A stretch of DNA of 27,050 bases from Bacteroidia bacterium (GTDB lineage Bacteria; Bacteroidota; Bacteroidia; UKL13-3). Location: positions 1 through 27,050 of the forward strand of contig JACFNJ010000004.1 of the NCBI GenBank assembly GCA_019454865.1, read 5' to 3'. Under the pieces are notes generated by a model. The model was not told the origin of the DNA and made no database searches. It was given only the letters and a program-made list of their open reading frames with translations. The position numbers and the translations under genes were made by a program. Each line of letters starts with the position of its first letter. Positions within the stretch are counted from its first letter, which is position 1. Shown piece by piece: positions 8,789 through 16,883 of this stretch.

Positions 8789-8798
8789 TTATAATGCA

Positions 8799-8806
8799 CA
8801 AAAATA
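8799..8806 (-). promoter_or_regulatory. -7 promoter box of the IPExxxVDY-pyk operon
   Basis: The minus strand reads TATTTTTG, an exact TAnnTTTG match, 10 bases before the presumed ATT start. A TTG at 8821-8823 is nearer than usual for a -33 box (14 bases), so the upstream element is uncertain. Confidence 0.5.
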
Positions 8807-8866
8807 AAGGTATATCCATTCAACACATACGAATAGTTTTGCACAAAATTGTTTTTTTTTTATTGT

Positions 8867-8899
8867 TTTGCTTTTTAGTTAAAAAAAACACTTTATTTG
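8867..8899 (+). promoter_or_regulatory. Promoter of the acpP-fabF-rnc operon
   Basis: TTTG at 8867-8870, a 21-base AT-rich spacer, and TTTATTTG at 8892-8899 (one mismatch to TAnnTTTG) precede acpP by 28 bases. It lies in a short divergent region that also carries the leftward promoter near 8799. Confidence 0.5.
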
Positions 8900-8927
8900 C
8901 ACATTCGAAACTTTAAATTAAACTAAA

Positions 8928-9167
8928 ATGTCAGACATTGCATCAAGAGTTAAAGCCATTATCATAGATAAGCTTGGCGTTGAAGAGAGTGAAATTACTC
9001 CTGAATCTAATTTTACAAACGATTTAGGTGCTGATTCTTTAGACACCGTTGAATTAATTATGGAATTTGAAAAGGAATTTAATATTGCAATTCCTGATGA
9101 CCAAGCAGAAAAAATTGGAACGGTTGGTCAAGCTATTTCATACATTGAGCAAAACAGTAAAGGATAA
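8928..9167 (+). CDS. acpP: Acyl carrier protein of fatty-acid synthesis
   Basis: A 79-residue acidic, helical carrier protein that holds growing fatty acyl chains on a phosphopantetheine arm. The attachment site is Ser37 in LGADSLDTVELIMEFEKEF, the classic AcpP pattern, followed by IPDDQAEKIGTVGQAISYI. Length and sequence are standard. It is the first gene of the acpP-fabF-rnc operon (28 bases to fabF), an arrangement known in many bacteria, so this is the housekeeping carrier. It should not be confused with the second, divergent carrier protein at 25797-26030. Confidence 0.97.
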   Translation: MSDIASRVKAIIIDKLGVEESEITPESNFTNDLGADSLDTVELIMEFEKEFNIAIPDDQAEKIGTVGQAISYIEQNSKG

Positions 9168-9195
9168 AAATCATTACTTAAACGAAAAGATTTAA

Positions 9196-10449
9196 ATGAC
9201 ATCCCGAAGAGTAGTTGTTACAGGCATAGGAGCATTAACGCCCATTGGTAACAATGTTCAGGATTATTGGAACGCGTTATCAAAAGGGGTAAGTGGAGCT
9301 GCTCCAATTACCCGTTTTGACGCATCCAAGTTCAAGACCAAATTTGCATGCGAAATCAAAAATTTTGATGTAACTAGTTTTATTGACAGAAAAGAATCTC
9401 GCAGGATGGATCCATACTCACAGTATGCTTTAGTAACTACTGATGAGGCAATAAAGGATTCAGGACTTGATTTAGAAAAAGTAAATAAAAATAGAGCTGC
9501 TGTAATTTGGGGTTCGGGTATTGGCGGATTAAGTACTTTTCACAGCGAAGTTTCCGGGTATGCAAAAGGAGACGGAACACCTCGTTTTAGCCCATTCTTT
9601 ATACCAATGATGATTGCGGATATTGCTGCAGGATTATTGTCTATAAAATATGGATTTAGAGGTCCAAACTTTGCAGTAGTTTCTGCATGCGCTAGTTCTA
9701 CAAATGCAATTTCAGAAGGATATCTTTATATTAAAGCAGGGAAAGCTGATTTAGCAATTACCGGTGGTTCAGAAGCCAGTGTTTGTGAACCGGCAATGGG
9801 AGGCTTTAATTCAATGAAAGCATTATCTGAAAGAAATGATGACCCATTAACTGCATCACGTCCATACGATTTAAACCGTGATGGGTTTGTATTGGGTGAA
9901 GGTGGAGGAACACTAATTTTGGAAGAATTAGAACATGCTAAAGCAAGAGGCGCAAAAATTTATGCTGAAATTATTGGGTGTGGTGCAAGTGCAGATGCAT
10001 ACCACATGACAGCTCCTCATCCAGAAGGATTGGGTGCAAAACTAGTAATGGAAATGGCATTGAATGAAGCCGGAATTAAACCGGAAGAAGTGCATTACAT
10101 TAATACTCATGGTACATCTACACCATTGGGTGATCCGCAAGAAATTAAAGCAATACAAAATTTATTTGGTGAATCTGCATACCAGTTGAATATTAGTTCA
10201 ACCAAATCAATGACAGGGCATTTATTAGGTGGTGCCGGAGCAATAGAAGCAATTGCATCATTAATGGCAATTGAAAAGGGTATTGTTCCACCTACTATTA
10301 ATCATTCAACACCGGATCCGGAAATTGATTCAAAACTAAATTTAACTTTTAATAAGGCACAGCACCGTGATGTAAAGGTGGCATTAAGCAATACCTTTGG
10401 TTTTGGTGGGCATAACGCTTCAGTGCTCTTCAGAAAATTAGAAGACTAA
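9196..10449 (+). CDS. fabF: Beta-ketoacyl-ACP synthase II
   Basis: A condensing enzyme that extends acyl-ACP by two carbons using malonyl-ACP. The 417-residue thiolase-fold protein begins RRVVVTGIGALTPIGNN and has the complete catalytic set: Cys165 in VSACASSTNA, His305 in NTHGTSTPLGD, and Lys337 and His342 in STKSMTGHLLGGAGAIE. The C-terminal SNTFGFGGHNASVLF is also standard. Sequence and length point to FabF rather than FabB. It lies between its carrier protein gene and rnc in one operon. There is no Shine-Dalgarno site, only an A-rich leader. Confidence 0.97.
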   Translation: MTSRRVVVTGIGALTPIGNNVQDYWNALSKGVSGAAPITRFDASKFKTKFACEIKNFDVTSFIDRKESRRMDPYSQYALVTTDEAIKDSGLDLEKVNKNRAAVIWGSGIGGLSTFHSEVSGYAKGDGTPRFSPFFIPMMIADIAAGLLSIKYGFRGPNFAVVSACASSTNAISEGYLYIKAGKADLAITGGSEASVCEPAMGGFNSMKALSERNDDPLTASRPYDLNRDGFVLGEGGGTLILEELEHAKARGAKIYAEIIGCGASADAYHMTAPHPEGLGAKLVMEMALNEAGIKPEEVHYINTHGTSTPLGDPQEIKAIQNLFGESAYQLNISSTKSMTGHLLGGAGAIEAIASLMAIEKGIVPPTINHSTPDPEIDSKLNLTFNKAQHRDVKVALSNTFGFGGHNASVLFRKLED

Positions 10450-10463
10450 GACTTGTTTTTTTA

Positions 10464-11204
10464 ATGTTGGGTTGGCGTTGTTTTTCCGGTTATTTTCTCT
10501 CACTATTTTCAAGCAAAAAAGAATATTTCAAAAGTATTAATGGGATAACAGGTTTTTATCCTAAAACAATTGCATGTTATATTCAAGCTTTGCGGCATCA
10601 CTCCGTATCTTCTACTATTCATAAAAATGGGTCGAAAGATAGTAACGAACGATTAGAATATTTGGGTGATACAGTTCTAAACACAATTATTGCCGAATTA
10701 CTTTTCAATAAATTCCCTTATAAAAATGAAGGTTTTCTTACTGAAATGCGTAGTAAGATTGTAAGTCGTGAAAGTTTAAACGATTTAGCTATTAAAATTG
10801 GACTAAGTACAATTGTTCAATACGATAGGCGTGCAATAAACGTACATTCAAAAAACAGCATTTTTGGAAATGCTTTGGAAGCTTTTATTGGTGCAATATT
10901 TTTGGATGGTGGCTTTGAGTTATCTAAGGAATTTATACATAAAAAGTTGCTTACACATATTGATTTGGATGCTTTACAGCATGTTGAGAAAAATTTCAAA
11001 GGCAGATTAATTGAATGGGGGCAAAAAAATGGCCATACCATTGAATTTGATACCATTGAGGAAATGGATAAAAAGCAACGAATTTTTGAAGTATATGTGA
11101 AAGTTGATGGTGTTGTTAATAGCAACTTCAAGCATATTTCTAAAAAGAAAGCTGAACAATTGGCAGCTGAAAAAGTTTGTGAATCTATAGGTATTTTAGA
11201 ATAA
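10464..11204 (+). CDS. rnc: Ribonuclease III
   Basis: It cleaves double-stranded RNA in rRNA processing and mRNA turnover. The 246-residue protein has a Bacteroidota-type N-terminal extension (to ITGFYPKTI, about residue 35), then the nuclease domain with the signature NERLEYLGDTVL (residues 61-72), and a double-stranded-RNA-binding domain from about residue 174 ending SKKKAEQLAAEKVCESIG. The acidic residues Glu62, Glu65, Asp69 and Glu140 are present. The position of the metal-binding aspartate Asp114 of the E. coli enzyme reads Asn137 (FGNALEAFIG), which I believe occurs in relatives. The gene starts 14 bases after fabF and is the last gene of the operon. Its end meets the convergent tsaB with nine bases between. 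Confidence 0.94.
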   Translation: MLGWRCFSGYFLSLFSSKKEYFKSINGITGFYPKTIACYIQALRHHSVSSTIHKNGSKDSNERLEYLGDTVLNTIIAELLFNKFPYKNEGFLTEMRSKIVSRESLNDLAIKIGLSTIVQYDRRAINVHSKNSIFGNALEAFIGAIFLDGGFELSKEFIHKKLLTHIDLDALQHVEKNFKGRLIEWGQKNGHTIEFDTIEEMDKKQRIFEVYVKVDGVVNSNFKHISKKKAEQLAAEKVCESIGILE

Positions 11205-11213
11205 CTTTTTCTT

Positions 11214-11894
11214 TTAGTTTTTTCTTGGTTTTGTTCCTACAAAGTCTTTTAAATAATAGGGTTCAAAATAAGCAACATCTTCAAATTTATTTTCTAAATA
11301 TTTTGAATATGCTAATTTTCCTATGCCTTTTGCTGAACACACGATTGAATAAAACTCTGCATTAACATGCTGAAGCATGGGTTTACATTTTTCATGCCCA
11401 TTACCTATAAATGCAATTTTGTTACTTAAAAGTATTTCATCAAAACTATTTTCATGAATAATTTTTGCTTCGGTTGGAGTTTTTAAATTCCCGTTGATGT
11501 CAAAAATAGCAGTATAAACTTCCATTCTTCTGGCATCAATCATTGGGCAAATAAGCCCGCTGTACGTTGGGTTATCTTCTATAAATTGATTGGCTATGCT
11601 TTGCAATGTGTTAATTGCTATTAATGGTTTTTGAAGTGTGTAACATATTCCTTTAGCTGTGGAAACCCCAACACGCAAACCGGTATAAGAGCCGGGACCT
11701 TTGCTTACAGCTACTGCATCAAGTTTATTTAAACTTATATCAGCACTATTCATTACCTTTTGTATAAGTATAGTAAGTTCATTAGCATGTCTGTTTCCAT
11801 CTTTTATTTCTTTCAAATGGAGCAATGTGTCGTTTTTAAATAATGCAACTGAACAAACTTCGGTTGCAGTTTCTATACATAGAATATATGCCAC
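11214..11894 (-). CDS. tsaB: tRNA t6A37 biosynthesis protein TsaB
   Basis: This is the partner of TsaD in adding threonylcarbamoyl to adenosine 37 of ANN-decoding tRNAs. The 226-residue ASKHA-fold protein begins AYILCIETATEVCSVALF. RHANELTILIQKVM follows, then the hallmark VSKGPGSYTGLRVGVSTAKGI (about residues 63-83) and CPMIDARRMEVYTAIF. Length is standard for TsaB and short for TsaD. The start codon is GTG at 11894. It lies nine bases after the DUF2723 gene and is probably transcribed from that gene's promoter at 15183; the pairing looks like simple co-transcription. No terminator is seen between its end and rnc. Confidence 0.94.
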   Translation of the reverse strand: MAYILCIETATEVCSVALFKNDTLLHLKEIKDGNRHANELTILIQKVMNSADISLNKLDAVAVSKGPGSYTGLRVGVSTAKGICYTLQKPLIAINTLQSIANQFIEDNPTYSGLICPMIDARRMEVYTAIFDINGNLKTPTEAKIIHENSFDEILLSNKIAFIGNGHEKCKPMLQHVNAEFYSIVCSAKGIGKLAYSKYLENKFEDVAYFEPYYLKDFVGTKPRKN

Positions 11895-11903
11895 GTACTT
11901 GAT

Positions 11904-14900
11904 TTAGTTTATTTGGTAAATATAATAGCGTATCAAAAATTTTTGATGCGGTTGTATAGGCATTTGCGTGCCTAATACCGGATCAATTTTAGCTTTTAAT
12001 GTTTTTGTTAATTCGGGTTGATTATATACCTGTGCTACTTGTTGAGCATAAAGCATAATGTTTGAGTTTTCCTCTTTATCCGATGCAACACCTGTTGCTT
12101 TTTTGCCTTTAAATCTGTTGTAATAGTTATATTTTTCAATCGCCATATCTACTAAATTATTTACTAAGTCAGTAGCTTTTTGTGGTTGTCCGGCAGTATA
12201 GTATGCTTCGGCAATTCGCATCATAAATATATCATACGGTACATTATAGCTTGGCATTGCTTCTATACATTTATCTAAAGCTTTAACGGCACGTGTGGTA
12301 TCGCCCTCGGCAACTAATTTGGTAGCTAATCGGTAAAATAAATTACGGAAATTACGTGTTTGGCGTAATGTTGTTTCATCCAGATATACACCTTGTTTTT
12401 CCATACTACCCCACTTAAATTTATTAACTAAATTTTCGTACAATATGTCGGTATTAATGTGTCCATAAGTTCCACCATCAGTTGGGTCTGTATTTTTAAT
12501 TGGTACAATGCGATAGGTTAATCCCTCTAATTGGAAATAATTCATCATGTTTAAATAAACATCATTTCCTGTTGTAATGGCAAAGTATATTGGGCGAGTC
12601 CAATTTACGGTATTTAGTATGTCTAATACTATCAGGTCAGCCTTCATTAGTGTGTTGTTGCCAATTTCCCATTTCATGGTATCAACAATGTTGTTGTAAT
12701 CTTTTGGATGAACTGCACCACTTTTAATTACATGCTCTTTATTGATAGGGATATAGAATTTCTTGGTAGGGTAATAGCTAAATTCCATTCCTGAATTGGA
12801 ACGTAACTTAGCCATTGGGTCATTATCATCCGTCATAAATTTCATTATGGCACTTAAAGGATAATAATCGTTTTGGTTTATGCCAAATTGTTTTTCAATC
12901 TCAGCATTTTGGTAAAATATAACATAATCACGCGTACCTTGACGATACTTGTCAGGAGTCATGCTAAAGTCAATTGGTTCTGAATCGTAAACTTTAGTTT
13001 TTAGTGCATCTGCATACCAATCGGTATTTAGTAAATTTAGGTTTATAATTCTAATGTCTGAACGAATTCCTTCAACATTTTGGGCATACCATAGCGGATA
13101 GGTATCATTATCACCATTGGTAAATAATATGGCATTTGGTGCGCAAGAGTTTAAATAATCATAAGCAAAATCTAAAGCACCAGTACGTTGGCTTCTATCA
13201 TGGTCGTCCCAGTTTTGGGTTCCCATGATAACCGGTACTGCAGCAAATGAAGCAACAGAGGCAACACCTGTGGCTACTGTCAAATTCATTTTTTTGCCTA
13301 ACCAATCAATTAATGCTAATACTCCCAACCCTATCCAGATTATAAAAGTTTGGTATGAACCAACGTAAGCATAATCTCTTTCACGTGGTTGATGCGCAGG
13401 GAAGTTTAAGTATAGAATAATGAATGCACCGGTAAATAAGAATAATGTTAGAACCACAATTGCATCTTCTTTAGATTTTTTGAAATGGTAAAATAATCCA
13501 AGTAAACCTAATAGTAATGGTAAGAAGTAGTATGTGTTGTTAGCTTTATTGTCAGAAATAGATTTAGGAATATTATCTTGTGGTCCTAACCGCATTGCAT
13601 CAATAAAAGGGATTCCACTTAACCAATTGCCTCTTGTAGGTCCGCCATAGCCTTGATCATCATTTTGCCTACCGATAAAGTTCCATGCAAAATATCTCCA
13701 ATACATGAAGCCCATTTGGTAGCTTATTAAAAAATCAATGTTTTTGGCAAATGTTGCTTTTTTCCCTTCCGGTATATTTTCCCATTGGCGGTATGCCTGT
13801 ACATAATCCGGACGATCAGCCCACATCCTAGGAAATATTGTGCAATCTTTAGGGTCATATACTCTTTCAACTTTATTACCCATTTCATCATATCCGTCTT
13901 TACCTTTAGCATATTGCATTGCACCTTTCTTTTCATCAATTACTTTTGCGTAAAAGTATTGTCCATAAATTAAAGGGTTTTCACCGTATTGTTCACGATT
14001 TAAATAAGAGAGTAAACTAAACGGATTATCAGGAGCGTTCATATTAATTGGTGGCTTGGCATTACTACGAATAATTACCATAGCATAAGATGAATAACCA
14101 ATTATCACAAATGCGATACTAAGAATTGCAATATTTACTGTGCTTTTTGATGCTTTGTTTTTAATTACATAATAATAAAGTATTGCAGTAATGGCTGCCC
14201 AAAACATTAACCCCGAAATGGAAGCATTAATTACAAAAGTAGTAAGAACTAGTATAGTATATAAAACAGAGGCTATGTAAAATGTAACTTTACTTTCTGT
14301 ATGGGTGTAATGTAATGCAGCTACTATAGTTCCTACAATAACTAATATCATAAATAATGCACCCGAGTTAAACCCGAAATGAAAAGTATTTACAAATAAA
14401 TAATCGAACTTGGTAGCTAAAGATGGCATACCCGGAATAATACCAAATTGAACTATTGCTATTGCTGCAACTGCTACCATTGTAGCTTTAATAAATCCGT
14501 TTCTAGTAAATGAATAATTTTTGAAATAATACACATATACAATGGATGGTATAACCAATATGCTTAATAAGTGCACACCAATTGCCAAACCTATTAAATA
14601 AGCAATAAGTATTAACCAGCGTTCATTTCCTTTTTCGTTTGCAATGTTTTCCCATTTAAGAATACACCAAAATGTAAGAGTTGTAAAGAAACTGGAAGAT
14701 GCATAAACCTCAGCTTCAACTGCTGAAAACCAAAATGTATCACTCCAAGTTAATGCTAATGCACCTACTAATCCGGAAGCACATATAGCAATAAGTTTTT
14801 GCGTATTTATATCTTCCGTTGGTTTAACAATTATTTTTCTTGCTAAGTGTGTAATTGTCCAATAGGTAAACATAACACATAATGCACTGGTAGTAGCCGA

Positions 14901-15146
14901 AACCATGTTTACCCAAAATGCTACCTGCGTGGTATCTGCTCCGGCAAATAGTGAGAAAATTCTACCAAAAAGCAAAAATAAAGGCGCTCCTGGAGGGTGG
15001 CAAATCTGTAAACGATACGATGCTGAAATAAATTCTCCACAGTCCCAAAAACTAACAGTTTGCTCAAGAGTAAGGGTGTAAGTAATAAGAGCGATAACGA
15101 AGGTAATCCATCCTAATACGTTATTTACTAAATTAAAACGATTCAT
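11904..15146 (-). CDS. DUF2723 polytopic membrane protein, probable GT-C O-mannosyltransferase
   Basis: A 1080-residue protein. The first half holds about a dozen membrane helices, including the DUF2723 signature near the N-terminus: SFWDCGEFISASYRLQICHPPGAPLFLL, with Asp35 and Glu38 in the position of the acidic loop of GT-C glycosyltransferases. The second half is soluble and probably periplasmic, with TPR-like helices near residues 920-1030 (GDTTRAVKALDKCIEAMP). The human DUF2723 protein TMEM260 is an O-mannosyltransferase. A role in O-glycosylation of exported proteins is therefore plausible in Bacteroidota but is inferred here. The open frame reaches an upstream ATG at 15212, but the promoter at 15183-15213 covers that region, so the ATG at 15146 (MNRFNLVNN) is preferred. 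tsaB follows. Confidence 0.85.
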   Translation of the reverse strand: MNRFNLVNNVLGWITFVIALITYTLTLEQTVSFWDCGEFISASYRLQICHPPGAPLFLLFGRIFSLFAGADTTQVAFWVNMVSATTSALCVMFTYWTITHLARKIIVKPTEDINTQKLIAICASGLVGALALTWSDTFWFSAVEAEVYASSSFFTTLTFWCILKWENIANEKGNERWLILIAYLIGLAIGVHLLSILVIPSIVYVYYFKNYSFTRNGFIKATMVAVAAIAIVQFGIIPGMPSLATKFDYLFVNTFHFGFNSGALFMILVIVGTIVAALHYTHTESKVTFYIASVLYTILVLTTFVINASISGLMFWAAITAILYYYVIKNKASKSTVNIAILSIAFVIIGYSSYAMVIIRSNAKPPINMNAPDNPFSLLSYLNREQYGENPLIYGQYFYAKVIDEKKGAMQYAKGKDGYDEMGNKVERVYDPKDCTIFPRMWADRPDYVQAYRQWENIPEGKKATFAKNIDFLISYQMGFMYWRYFAWNFIGRQNDDQGYGGPTRGNWLSGIPFIDAMRLGPQDNIPKSISDNKANNTYYFLPLLLGLLGLFYHFKKSKEDAIVVLTLFLFTGAFIILYLNFPAHQPRERDYAYVGSYQTFIIWIGLGVLALIDWLGKKMNLTVATGVASVASFAAVPVIMGTQNWDDHDRSQRTGALDFAYDYLNSCAPNAILFTNGDNDTYPLWYAQNVEGIRSDIRIINLNLLNTDWYADALKTKVYDSEPIDFSMTPDKYRQGTRDYVIFYQNAEIEKQFGINQNDYYPLSAIMKFMTDDNDPMAKLRSNSGMEFSYYPTKKFYIPINKEHVIKSGAVHPKDYNNIVDTMKWEIGNNTLMKADLIVLDILNTVNWTRPIYFAITTGNDVYLNMMNYFQLEGLTYRIVPIKNTDPTDGGTYGHINTDILYENLVNKFKWGSMEKQGVYLDETTLRQTRNFRNLFYRLATKLVAEGDTTRAVKALDKCIEAMPSYNVPYDIFMMRIAEAYYTAGQPQKATDLVNNLVDMAIEKYNYYNRFKGKKATGVASDKEENSNIMLYAQQVAQVYNQPELTKTLKAKIDPVLGTQMPIQPHQKFLIRYYIYQIN

Positions 15147-15182
15147 GCGTGTTGTATGTGTATATTTCTTTTTTAAGGTTAG

Positions 15183-15213
15183 CAAATATATAAGCATTAC
15201 CTTACTAAGCAAA
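15183..15213 (-). promoter_or_regulatory. Promoter of the DUF2723-tsaB operon
   Basis: On the minus strand a TTTG -33 box (15210-15213), a 19-base spacer and a perfect -7 box TATATTTG (15183-15190) lie 36 bases before the ATG at 15146. Transcription should begin near 15177, which rules out the two upstream in-frame ATGs. Confidence 0.75.
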
Positions 15214-15369
15214 TTTGGTTTTATTTAAAATACACTTAAAATAATAAATAGTCAAAATACTGCTTGCATTAGTTATTTCCCATTAAACAGATTTTACCAA
15301 CAAGTGGAATAAATTTAATGCGTTATTATAGAATTTAGTGTTATAATTGAACTGTAAAAGAAAAGCTAT

Positions 15370-15588
15370 ATGGCGGATTCAAGTCGTACTTTATTAATTC
15401 AACTTAAAAACGAACAAGCTCTTACTCTTGTTAAGCAGCTTGAATCGTTAGAGTTAATTACCATATTGGAGGAAAACGTTAAAGATGCAAAGCCAAAACT
15501 TTCTACCAAGTATCGTGGAAAAATGCCTATAGAAGTTTTTTCAGGTATTCAAACCGATCAAATTTTAAAACAAATAGATGGTTACTAG
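15370..15588 (+). CDS. Probable antitoxin of a VapBC-like pair
   Basis: A 72-residue charged protein whose stop codon overlaps the start of a PIN-domain gene by 11 bases, the classic order and coupling of an antitoxin before its toxin. It starts with a predicted strand and helix (TLLIQLKNEQALTLVKQLESLELITILEE), then a lysine-rich linker and a C-terminal segment IEVFSGIQTDQILKQIDGY that may bind the toxin. No ribbon-helix-helix or AbrB motif is evident, so how it would bind DNA is unclear. Similar short proteins precede PIN genes in other Bacteroidota, as far as I recall. The identity rests mainly on position. Confidence 0.68.
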   Translation: MADSSRTLLIQLKNEQALTLVKQLESLELITILEENVKDAKPKLSTKYRGKMPIEVFSGIQTDQILKQIDGY

Positions 15589-15973
15589 GCAATATTTAAT
15601 TGATACCGGAATTATATTAGACTACTTATCGGGTCGTTTGCCGGAAGCAGGAATGAATTTTTTGGACTCTGTTGTTGATGCTATTCCAAATATTTCGGCT
15701 ATTAGTAAAATCGAATTACTTTCCTTGCAAATTCCTGATCAGTATAGAGAGTTGGTAAAAGAATTAGTGCAGGATTCCATTGTTATTGAACTTTCCGACA
15801 ATATTGTTAAAAACTCCATATTGATTAATCAGACTCATGCTATTGAGCTTAATCACTCCATAATAGCTGCTACCGCAGTTACATACAACTACACACTAAT
15901 AAGTAATATTACTAAGCCTTACGCTAAAATACGCGGATTAAGTGTGGTTAATCCTTGGGAAATTTTTAATTAA
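15578..15973 (+). CDS. PIN domain protein, VapC-like toxin with incomplete active site
   Basis: A 131-residue PIN-fold protein of VapC size. VapC toxins are metal-dependent RNases that cut tRNA or rRNA. The first acidic residue is present in YLIDTGIILDYLSG (Asp9), and the second in ISAISKIELLS (Glu46). The C-terminal acidic residues are not. The family pattern around the third (LPDAIIAATAL) reads LNHSIIAATAV, with His93 for Asp. The later LITRNTSDF-type segment reads LISNITKPY, with Pro114 for Asp. The enzyme may therefore be inactive or weakened while still binding the antitoxin. It overlaps the antitoxin gene by 11 bases. A faint second copy of its 3' end may lie downstream at 15994. Confidence 0.82.
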   Translation: MVTRQYLIDTGIILDYLSGRLPEAGMNFLDSVVDAIPNISAISKIELLSLQIPDQYRELVKELVQDSIVIELSDNIVKNSILINQTHAIELNHSIIAATAVTYNYTLISNITKPYAKIRGLSVVNPWEIFN

Positions 15974-15993
15974 AACTTGAATTATACTATTCA

Positions 15994-16014
15994 GCCTTTA
16001 ACTAAAATACTAGG
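15994..16014 (+). repeat. Degenerate direct repeat of the toxin gene 3' end
   Basis: GCCTTTAACTAAAATACTAGG matches GCCTTACGCTAAAATACGCGG inside the toxin gene (15916-15936) at 16 of 21 positions, and a TTAATCC follows both copies. It may be a decayed remnant of a second toxin gene end, or chance similarity in AT-rich DNA. Confidence 0.25.
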
Positions 16015-16108
16015 TTATTAATCCGAAAACAGTATAAAAAATAAATAGAAATCTACTTTATTCGTAAGCTCTAATAAATTCAGTAAAAAAAATCAAATTA
16101 AACTCCGG

Positions 16109-16138
16109 TTGAAACCCTTGAAATTTTTATTATCTTCG
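16109..16138 (+). promoter_or_regulatory. Promoter of the Crp/Fnr regulator gene
   Basis: TTG at 16109-16111, a 19-base spacer and TATCTTCG at 16131-16138 (one mismatch to TAnnTTTG) lie 25 bases before the start codon at 16164. Confidence 0.55.
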
Positions 16139-16163
16139 AAACCAAACATTACATTAATAAATC

Positions 16164-16871
16164 ATGCACAGAACAAATTTAGAGTATAATCTTTGTGAGT
16201 CTAATCGTATATCGTTTTTAAATCATTGTACACCAACACAGGCACAAGAAGTAGAAGATACCAAAGTTTGTCATGCATATAAAAAAGGGGAGCAAATCTT
16301 TAATGAAAGTGCTATTCCATTGGGTGTTTACTGTGTAATCAGCGGAGTTGTAAAATTGGTTCGAACAAACCTTGATGGAAAAGAACAAATATTGCGATTT
16401 GCTCAACCCGGTGATGTTTTGGCATATCGGGCACTAATAGCCAATGAGCCTTTGGTTTCTTCTGCTGTTTGTGTTGAAAATGCTGTTGTTTGTTTTATAC
16501 CTAAGAATGTATTCTTTAAAATATTGGATGAAAATGCAGCAATTAGCAAGGAATTATTAAAAGCACTTAGCCATGAGTTGGGTGTTGCTGAAGAGCGCGT
16601 ACAAAGTTTAGCTCAAAAAAGCGTACGTGAACGTTTGGCTGAAGCTTTATTGTTTTTGTACGAAACTTTTAAATCCAATAATTTAGAAAAAGATGTAATT
16701 GCAATTACTTTACCTCGTGAAGATATTGCAAATATTGTAGGAACGGCTACCGAAACCGTAATTCGATTATTAAGTGAATTTAAAACAGATAAGCTGATTG
16801 AATTAGACGGTAAAAAAATTAAACTTTTAGATAAAGCTAAACTTGAAAAAATATCTCGGGCAAGTGTATAA
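16164..16871 (+). CDS. Crp/Fnr family transcriptional regulator
   Basis: A 235-residue DNA-binding regulator. The N-terminal cyclic-nucleotide-binding-like beta-barrel (about residues 35-135) contains GVYCVISGVVKLVRTNLDGKEQILRFAQPGDVLAYRALI. A long dimer helix follows (ELGVAEERVQSLAQKSVRERLAEALLFL). The winged helix-turn-helix has the recognition region ITLPREDIANIVGTATETVIRLLSEFKTDKLIEL. The effector pocket lacks the full cAMP-contact pattern of E. coli Crp. The N-terminal cysteines (11, 22, 36) are not spaced like the Fnr iron-sulphur ligands, so the signal it senses is unknown. A hypothetical envelope gene follows after 12 bases and is probably co-transcribed. Confidence 0.92.
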   Translation: MHRTNLEYNLCESNRISFLNHCTPTQAQEVEDTKVCHAYKKGEQIFNESAIPLGVYCVISGVVKLVRTNLDGKEQILRFAQPGDVLAYRALIANEPLVSSAVCVENAVVCFIPKNVFFKILDENAAISKELLKALSHELGVAEERVQSLAQKSVRERLAEALLFLYETFKSNNLEKDVIAITLPREDIANIVGTATETVIRLLSEFKTDKLIELDGKKIKLLDKAKLEKISRASV

Positions 16872-16883
16872 TATAATATTAAC

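Noticed and set aside
8840..8890. Runs of T and A between the divergent operons as a possible terminator or origin element
   Set aside because: There is no hairpin before the runs and no repeated box; they fit the AT-rich spacer of the acpP promoter.
10872..10883. RNase III lacking the usual metal-binding aspartate (Asn137) as evidence of inactivation
   Set aside because: The other acidic residues and both domains are intact, and I believe this substitution is common in the phylum, so it is noted in the gene entry only.
10817..11131. A 104-codon antisense frame within rnc
   Set aside because: It lies wholly inside the well-conserved RNase III gene, has a cysteine- and serine-rich composition typical of antisense shadows, and has no promoter.
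15147..15212. Start of the DUF2723 protein at the upstream ATG at 15212
   Set aside because: A full -33/-7 promoter covers this region, and family proteins begin near MNRFNLVNN.
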